64,000 nt of DNA. Origin: Mesaphorura yosii. Its lineage: Eukaryota; Arthropoda; Collembola; Poduromorpha; Tullbergiidae. The translations under genes were made by a program, and so were the position numbers. The notes under the pieces were generated by a model that worked only from the letters and a program-made list of their open reading frames with translations, did not search any database and was not told the origin of the DNA. This document shows, piece by piece, positions 59,401-64,000 of this stretch. The number at the start of each line of letters is the position of its first letter. Within the stretch, counting starts at the first letter, position 1. The stretch covers positions 558,001 to 622,000 of the forward strand of contig WIXG01000006.1 in assembly GCA_009869945.1 (NCBI GenBank). The letters run 5' to 3'.

Positions 59401-61269
59401 CATGACACTTTAGACCGAGTGAGAGCGTCAGCAGTTGATTGGGATTGTCCTTCATTACTTTAAACGTGCTATACTTGCACTGTGTCCTCGTGCATGATTT
59501 CTTCCGGTTGACTGTGCTCGTTTCACGCTTGTCGCAAATTTAACAATTTCTTGTAAAAATATGTGTGCTTTCCTTTGCTACTTTGACAATCATTTGCTTA
59601 ATTGCTTTAAAAATCGCGTTCTTCTCTTAAGGCTACGTTGTCTTTCATTCATTAAGCTACCAGTCCTATCAGCATTAGCTGATAGCTTTTGAAACTATGT
59701 TTTACATTACTACTTACGACTAGTAAATGGGCAAGTCCGTGTTACGGGTTCTGTGTACCATAAACCAATCTTTTAAGTTAGTACTAATTTTAGTTGGCCC
59801 TTCCTTCCACTTTTACTGTAATTTAATTTCTAGTTAGCCATCTAGTTTTATTGTTTTGTTGCAATTGTAGAGTCACCTTTGGCTAATTCACGTAAAAGAG
59901 CTTGTTTGTAGCTGTGCATTTTAGTTTTGGAATTGGATCAATGCAATGGATTTTTGATGTACAGTATAAATGCTGTAAATACACTTTTTGTATCATTTGC
60001 CGTTTTGTAAATATTTGCCTCCCACATTTGCACATTTATCAGCCAGCTAATTCGTCATTTTAGATTCTGTATGTAATTTTTGTACTTGACATTAGGCGTG
60101 TGCCAAATCGTCACTGTTCTTCCGCAACTGTCCTTCATGTGCCAATTTTGTCCGGTTGTACATGTCACCGCTTATGTTTTATGTTCTTGTTTGGCCCGCT
60201 TCAGTATTGTGTCGTCCATATATTTATGTTCCTGTTCCAGCTTTGTGTATGCGTTTAGTTTTTGCACTGGCCGTGTTCATTAACATTTCACGTGCGTTTA
60301 GTCCGTTTAGAGCACCTCACTAACTAACCACCACGCCTTAGACAATCAGCAAAGTTAACAGCTGACAATCACTCTTATCACGCGCTGAAAATCATGCCCC
60401 TTCCTCGTCTGTACACCTCTCCTCCGTTCCAATTTGTAATTAATCGAGTGGAAAGGGAAAGAAAGAGTGACTGAGCGATCGTAGTATTTGACAACCATCG
60501 GAATGCAATTAAGAACAAGTGATGAGATTGTGATTCCATTGATTTTAAAACAGAATCGCCACCATCAATGGACTCGATCACAAAGGAAATTTATCGCTTC
60601 CGAAAAAAGTTCAACATTCATCCAAATGCATCCTCCGCGTCGTTGCTCCGGTCTCCATTCCCGCAGAAGGGACAGAAGTCGAACAACTCCAGCTCGGATT
60701 TGTACGCCCAAATTCTCCCTAAATCGTCGAGATTGCGGTTAACGCAGAATGAGAAGAAAGTTCCGCCGAGCACACCACTTCGAAGCATTTTCAACTACAC
60801 TGGCTCTCCGCTGTCCACTTCTACGCCAATTAGAAGCACAGCAGTGACGAGCAAATCCGTGCCGGTCACTCAAGGCAGTGTCTTACTTCGTCAGCCCTTC
60901 TTCGGGAGAAAACAAGTCTACTCTTCGTTCAAGCAGAGTGGGACACAAGCATTCGACGACCCGAAGAAGGACAAGTCGATCAAGTCTGTTACATTTCAAT
61001 TTCCTAAATTGGCACCTGGAACTCCGGGCATTGCAGACTCAAGCACTGGAGTTGCTGGAATCAGTTACTCCGCCATCAAGTCTCCAGGCTCTGAATCCGC
61101 GACTCGCACTACAAACAATAACACTGCCAGCCATCAGAACCGAAGTGGTACTTCTTTGAATGACTTCAAGAAACTGCTTCAAGCGACGCGGGCCAGCAGC
61201 GTGGTGAAAAAGAGCCCAATTTCGGCGATGGAGATTCTCAAGCCGAAGATCGGCAAAGATCAGCTCTGA
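50496..61269 (+). CDS. gukh: WAVE-homology-domain protein of the Nance-Horan/GUK-holder type (seven exons, 1157 aa)
   Basis: Exons 50496-50769, 55475-55686, 56383-56657, 56752-56956, 57249-57521, 57710-59228 and 60554-61269; phases agree. Residues 1-91 resemble the WAVE homology domain: MPLVHRTVTP, then LVNILRQLSSL, GDIFAQI and a heptad-rich helix, which in WAVE and NHS proteins enters the WAVE/ABI/BRK1 coiled-coil bundle. The body is long, Ser/Pro-rich and acidic. No verprolin-central-acidic actin module is seen, which argues against WAVE itself. Supporting NHS/GUK-holder are DSAGFFTSFRNDCGF in exon 5 (compare G-Y-Y/F-T-S-M-H-x-D-x-G in NHS) and SLNDFKKLLQ with ISAMEILKP near the end. In flies GUK-holder links Dlg and Scribble at synapses and epithelia. 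The C-terminus KDQL fits a class III PDZ ligand. Exon structure secure; family name moderate. Confidence 0.72.
50770..55474 (+). other. Long first intron of the GUK-holder-like gene
   Basis: A 4.7 kb intron with GTAAGT donor and TTCGCAG acceptor, in phase 1, directly after the WAVE-homology exon. No internal exon or RNA gene was recognised. Its length would allow alternative first exons, which are common in vertebrate NHS genes. Confidence 0.7.
57710..59257 (+). CDS. gukh: Large exon 6 with possible read-through end
   Basis: The spliced exon ends at 59228 (donor GTAAAT) after RPSFLRR. Without splicing the frame adds GKLFYTDIW and stops with TAA at 59255-59257. The exon holds acidic and poly-Ser tracts (AGC repeats near 58053-58073 and 58104-58120), the basic motif TLKRKRRQKISFDPG, and a helical stretch around YECIEKIRQHNLKES. 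Confidence 0.75.
   Translation, partial: GDDVGWEERVKRKSLIEIVPSMVVVTPSPSCSLNGGSPPPLKEPEHADIPYADEDDGSSDDRLTPRIMESDSESGTLSDNDDLENRRLLDSATPPAVPPDIPPREPHLLITSDASSSSSCSSNATVSGSGSGSSSNNAKQDEQERSPCGLPKPDVIPDVQQLQVIRTSTTPKLKSGTDYVSLDTVQLECRGQQNGNSSSSNETLDDMDGEAKPSNSNFHQRPGVSARIRGAKVVLDPNGEIIFSSETLKRKRRQKISFDPGASVKPAEYDSKSSYNRARESIYDRLRPEKVDDEIYECIEKIRQHNLKESEAIEKKYDSLAPLNTTVANGSSLDHQVAGNSSHQSSALPSPSISMILETDLDNLPPVMPELETLPKIKDRLKRNESYRMANEELALRPALSIHNRQLNGLNGHKSTLASAGASRKRDIPEEDPVFVQQILSLSSSTNSLSRNSPIPSTNHHSLFGRASSSNSNHNAHISNNSLVLAPSSPSKFALSPDDRPSFLRRGKLFYTDIW
59258..60553 (+). other. Last intron, or 3' UTR of a short isoform, with two Pumilio elements
   Basis: This T-rich stretch follows the read-through stop. 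It carries two perfect TGTAAATA words at 59974-59981 and 60006-60013, matching the Pumilio consensus UGUANAUA. A TATAAA variant poly(A) hexamer lies close by. As an intron it spans 59229-60553 and ends TTTAAAACAG. No perfect AATAAA was found in it. Confidence 0.45.
60554..61269 (+). CDS. gukh: GUK-holder-like C-terminal exon
   Basis: Joins exon 6 in phase 1 to give ESPPSMDSITKEIYRF. Encodes 238 residues rich in Ser, Thr and Lys with short conserved-looking blocks TPLRSIFNYTGSPL, SLNDFKKLLQ and AMEILKP, and ends KDQL. The NHS/GUK-holder family typically keeps such a terminal block. Confidence 0.75.
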
Positions 61270-61432
61270 TAATAGCAGCATCTCCAGTTCCAGCCCCAGC
61301 AACAGCAGTAACAATGTTGAAACAACGCTTTAATTTTGTACTTTTACCACAAGAAGCTAGGTCAGTAATGAACTGAGGGGCCAGAACATAACTTTAAATT
61401 AGTGCTAAGGAATAGCTGTACTTTTGACATCT

Positions 61433-61438
61433 AATAAA
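61433..61438 (+). terminator. GUK-holder-like poly(A) signal
   Basis: AATAAA 164 nt after the TGA at 61267-61269. The first supported exon of the next gene begins about 450 bp later, so the two genes are closely spaced head to tail. Confidence 0.65.
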
Positions 61439-61890
61439 CTTTTGACATGTTAGTCGTTTGCAAAAAATCCATGCTAGTTGAAATTACGCCCAAGCAAGGC
61501 ATAAAAGATGACTGGACAAAGAAATCACTTGCATCCTCCTGCCTGCGGAGAATTCCGAGCTTGACATCACATTCCTGCAAAGAATGCCCAGCTTTGCAGT
61601 TTCAACTGTATTGCACTTGCATACAAATCGAAAGCAAAAACCCCTCAACATAAGCATGTCTTGAAACTTGTTTTGGGTTCCATAAGCTGGGAATTATGGC
61701 AGTTGTTTAAAATCAAAAACAATTCTTGCACTAATTCCGACCTAAATTCATATCACTTCAAATCAACCCCCAAATGATTCTCGTATCGCGCTTTAGGTTT
61801 GATAGTTAGATTATCAATTAGCTCACAAGATGTGAAGAAATCCATTTAAAGTAATACTTCATAAACCTGTGATTCGATTGAAATTGGCAG
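61439..61890 (+). other. Short intergenic region and unresolved 5' end of the next gene
   Basis: The next gene's start codon must lie here, because the exon at 61891 has no in-frame ATG and an in-frame stop occurs at 61879-61881. A possible mini-exon is ATGATTCTC before GTATCG near 61774, which would give MIL in phase 0. Its donor is weak and it is not claimed. Confidence 0.4.
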
Positions 61891-64000
61891 TGTTTATTGC
61901 TGGAATGCTGGTTTGCTGTCTTCATCTTTGTAGCCCAATTGGTGTCTGGCTCTACCAGGCAGCCCGGTCCCGAGCAAGAACATATCATTTTGACATCAAA
62001 TTATATCGGATATAAATTGCAATTCGAACAATCGGTCAATCGTACAGAGGTAAAGGCTTTCGTCCTGATTTCGTATGTGCCCACAATATATCACTAGGTT
62101 GATTTCGTGAATTCCCTTTCGAATTCAGGTACATGATTCACATGGCAGGAACGCACGGATTGAGATTCTGTTCTCGGCAGCGATCTGGGAACTGATTGGA
62201 AATGACGCTCGAAGTACTGAAGTATTTCGTGCTGTTCATGTTAATTAGACTAGGTAACCGATCAACTCCTTTACAGGAGGTTGCTCTGAAGCTCTCAGTT
62301 TTTTGTCCCATTATATTTAAGTCACTAAATGGAATATACTGCTTTCCAGGAACATTTGGGGCCATTGTTGATGACAGCCGAGATGAAGAACATCCTCAAG
62401 GACTCATGGATAATACCAAGAACGGATGGAAGTTAATCATTTATCCACAAACTCAACCAAACATCAACATTTTGCTTAAACGAGTAGATGACACGTTGAA
62501 CCTCACTTGCAAAATTGAAGCTGTCGAGACTGACAAACAGAATAATAGTAGCATAAGTGCAGAAGACCATCCCGCTGATCTGGTGTTTAGACTCTCGTGG
62601 TACCTTCCGTTTGGACTGGAAAACAGGTAAGACGTGAAGTGAAACTTTATTATCTCAAGCAGACAAAATAGACATGATCAAATAAATCACGTAATTACTA
62701 CGAATGGGAAAAGCATAAGTAACTAAGTAAGATTTATATTTTTGGGTATTTACAGCAAGAATCGCGTCCATATTTATGAATCTCGCAATTCATTGCAACT
62801 GGTGGTAGAAAAGCTTCGAGAAGCAGACTCCGGAGAGTACAAGTGCCAAACAGAATCATTATCGGAAGTTTACACCTCTAACCGCTATAATCATACATCA
62901 TCGGTGATTCTCCGAGTTAAACCAAGTAAGTACACCAGTGTTTGTTGAACGCAAGGTGACTTGATTTCTATGACAATAAAATTCCGTATTTCTAGAAAAA
63001 GGAACATGTTCGGATCCACTGTTCTCATGCACATCAGGCGAATGTATTGCCCGGCGATATTTATGTGATGGTAAGTTTGGTCGAATACTCGCTGTAATTG
63101 TAATACAATCCAATCGGTATATGGCTTTGGTTTGACCAGGAAAGAAAGACTGTAAGAGCAATGACGATGAGAGTCAACAACAATGTGGTGAGTTTTTCTC
63201 AAAACTGGATTTGTAAATGCATGATTTACTAATTTTCTCTTGATTTTGCTAGGAACTTGGAGTCCATGCGAGGGAAAACTGCGATGTGAGGATGGAAGAT
63301 GCATACCTAGGTACGCACTTTTCATTAAAGCGCAGTTAAAATTCTTCGTATCTTATTCACTTCTTCTTGCAGCAATTGGTGTTGTGATCGCTTGATTGAT
63401 CGGAACTGCACAGCGCGAAGTGTCCCGAAGTGCTGCCTCCAGCCGCAATCAAGTAGGTTAACTTGTGACAATCTGGAAGTTCAATAATCTAATTTCCGTT
63501 CTCATTCTCATTCAAGTAAATCTGGATGTCAGCCAATACGCACCCCAGCCACATCATTACAACGACATGGGGTTTCTGCAAACCACAATTTATACAGTCA
63601 TTGGTTTGAAAAACATACACAATTTGTTTGACAATATTCCAAGCATATTTCTTAATTCCAGACTTTTGTCGATTTCAGGCTGTGCAATGGCGTTTATGTT
63701 CATAATTACCATCATAGTCATTGCAATATGCAGAGTTCACTTGAAAAGGGCAGCTATAGCTCGATATCCTCACCTCGCCCAACCAGGTGTGACTCAAAGG
63801 CAAGACTCTTGGGGAAACATTTTTCTACATCCGCCAGGTTTGTTTTTATATGCTGTTGCATGTTACAAAGAAATATGGAGCATTTCATTTTTGCTCTCTT
63901 CCAATCGCTACAGGCGTGCCATATACGTCTCCCACATCAGGTCTGCTAGTCACCTACAACATCAACAACGGTGTGCAATTTATGGGCAACAGACCACTAC
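61891..64000 (+). CDS. Single-pass membrane protein with Ig domain and LDL-receptor class A modules (partial)
   Basis: Exons 61891-62049, 62129-62221, 62277-62626, 62756-62925, 62996-63070, 63140-63187, 63253-63310, 63373-63452, 63517-63603, 63679-63837 and 63914 to the window edge; phases agree. Seen in order: a hydrophobic leader CWFAVFIFVAQLVSG; an Ig domain (DDTLNLTCKIEA, LSWYL, DSGEYKCQ); an LDLa repeat with six cysteines from GTCSDPLFSC to ESQQQC and an acidic calcium-type end; a second, cysteine-rich module (SPCEGKLRC, GRCI, NWCCD, PKCC); a transmembrane helix from TTIYTVIG to IIVIAIC; a basic stop-transfer RVHLKRAA; and a cytoplasmic tail running off the window. It is probably a surface receptor or co-receptor. 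I do not recognise the named family. The first three exons are less certain; an alternative acceptor at 62350 exists but breaks phase. Confidence 0.82.
62996..63452 (+). CDS. Cluster of four micro-exons encoding the LDLa modules
   Basis: Four exons of 75, 48, 58 and 80 nt, with introns of 60-69 bp, encode both LDLa-type modules. Each module is split once. None is long enough to appear as an open frame, so this domain is easily missed. The second module keeps the RCEDGRCIP core but ends with two cysteine pairs instead of the usual spacing. Confidence 0.85.
63517..63837 (+). CDS. Transmembrane exons and start of cytoplasmic tail
   Basis: Exon 63517-63603 carries the juxtamembrane region and the first part of the helix; exon 63679-63837 carries CAMAFMFIITIIVIAIC and the basic RVHLKRAAIAR. 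The helix is split in phase 1. The tail reads on as YPHLAQPGVTQRQDSWGN and continues into the next exon at 63914. Confidence 0.85.

Noticed and set aside
62350-62626. Alternative acceptor at 62350 for the Ig exon of the last gene
   Set aside because: It does not match the phase of the upstream exon ending at 62221, whereas the acceptor ending at 62276 does and leaves a 55-bp intron with good ends. Kept only as an alternative.

Overview
The window is animal nuclear DNA: moderately AT-rich, sparse in genes, with spliceosomal introns from about 55 bp to over 7 kb. I rebuilt five protein-coding genes by joining reading frames at GT..AG boundaries and checking intron phase. A dpr-type cell-surface immunoglobulin protein next to a Nance-Horan/GUK-holder-like protein points to an ecdysozoan, most likely arthropod-like. 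A radial-spoke gene implies a lineage that still makes motile axonemes, such as flagellated sperm. I cannot name the clade from sequence alone. No tRNA, rRNA, CRISPR array, transposase or reverse transcriptase was recognised.

Layout. (1) About 1-11.95 kb, plus strand: the 3' part of a dpr-like two-Ig gene, with a GPI-type last exon at 10838-10983. (2) 16.74-37.6 kb, minus strand: a complete 18-exon kainate-type ionotropic glutamate receptor of about 915 aa, convergent with the dpr gene. (3) 45.17-47.75 kb, plus strand: a six-exon radial spoke head protein 3, divergent from the receptor. (4) 50.5-61.4 kb, plus strand: a seven-exon, 1157-aa protein with an N-terminal WAVE-homology segment and Nance-Horan/GUK-holder-like middle and end. 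(5) 61.9-64.0 kb, plus strand, cut by the window edge: a single-pass membrane protein with one Ig domain and two LDL-receptor class A-type modules, built from many small exons.

Three genes fit neural contacts and synapses (dpr Ig protein, kainate receptor, GUK-holder-like scaffold). The fifth is a neuronal-type surface receptor of unknown role, and the radial spoke gene belongs to cilia. They share a neighbourhood but do not form one pathway.

Most notable observations: the receptor's pore Q/R site is a genome-encoded arginine; one receptor intron lacks a GT donor in the glutamate-site region; the receptor has a C-terminal tail exon competing with a short read-through end; the dpr gene has a candidate anchor-less terminal exon with its own poly(A) signal; the GUK-holder-like gene has a candidate short isoform whose 3' region carries two perfect Pumilio elements; and one radial-spoke intron is open and in frame.
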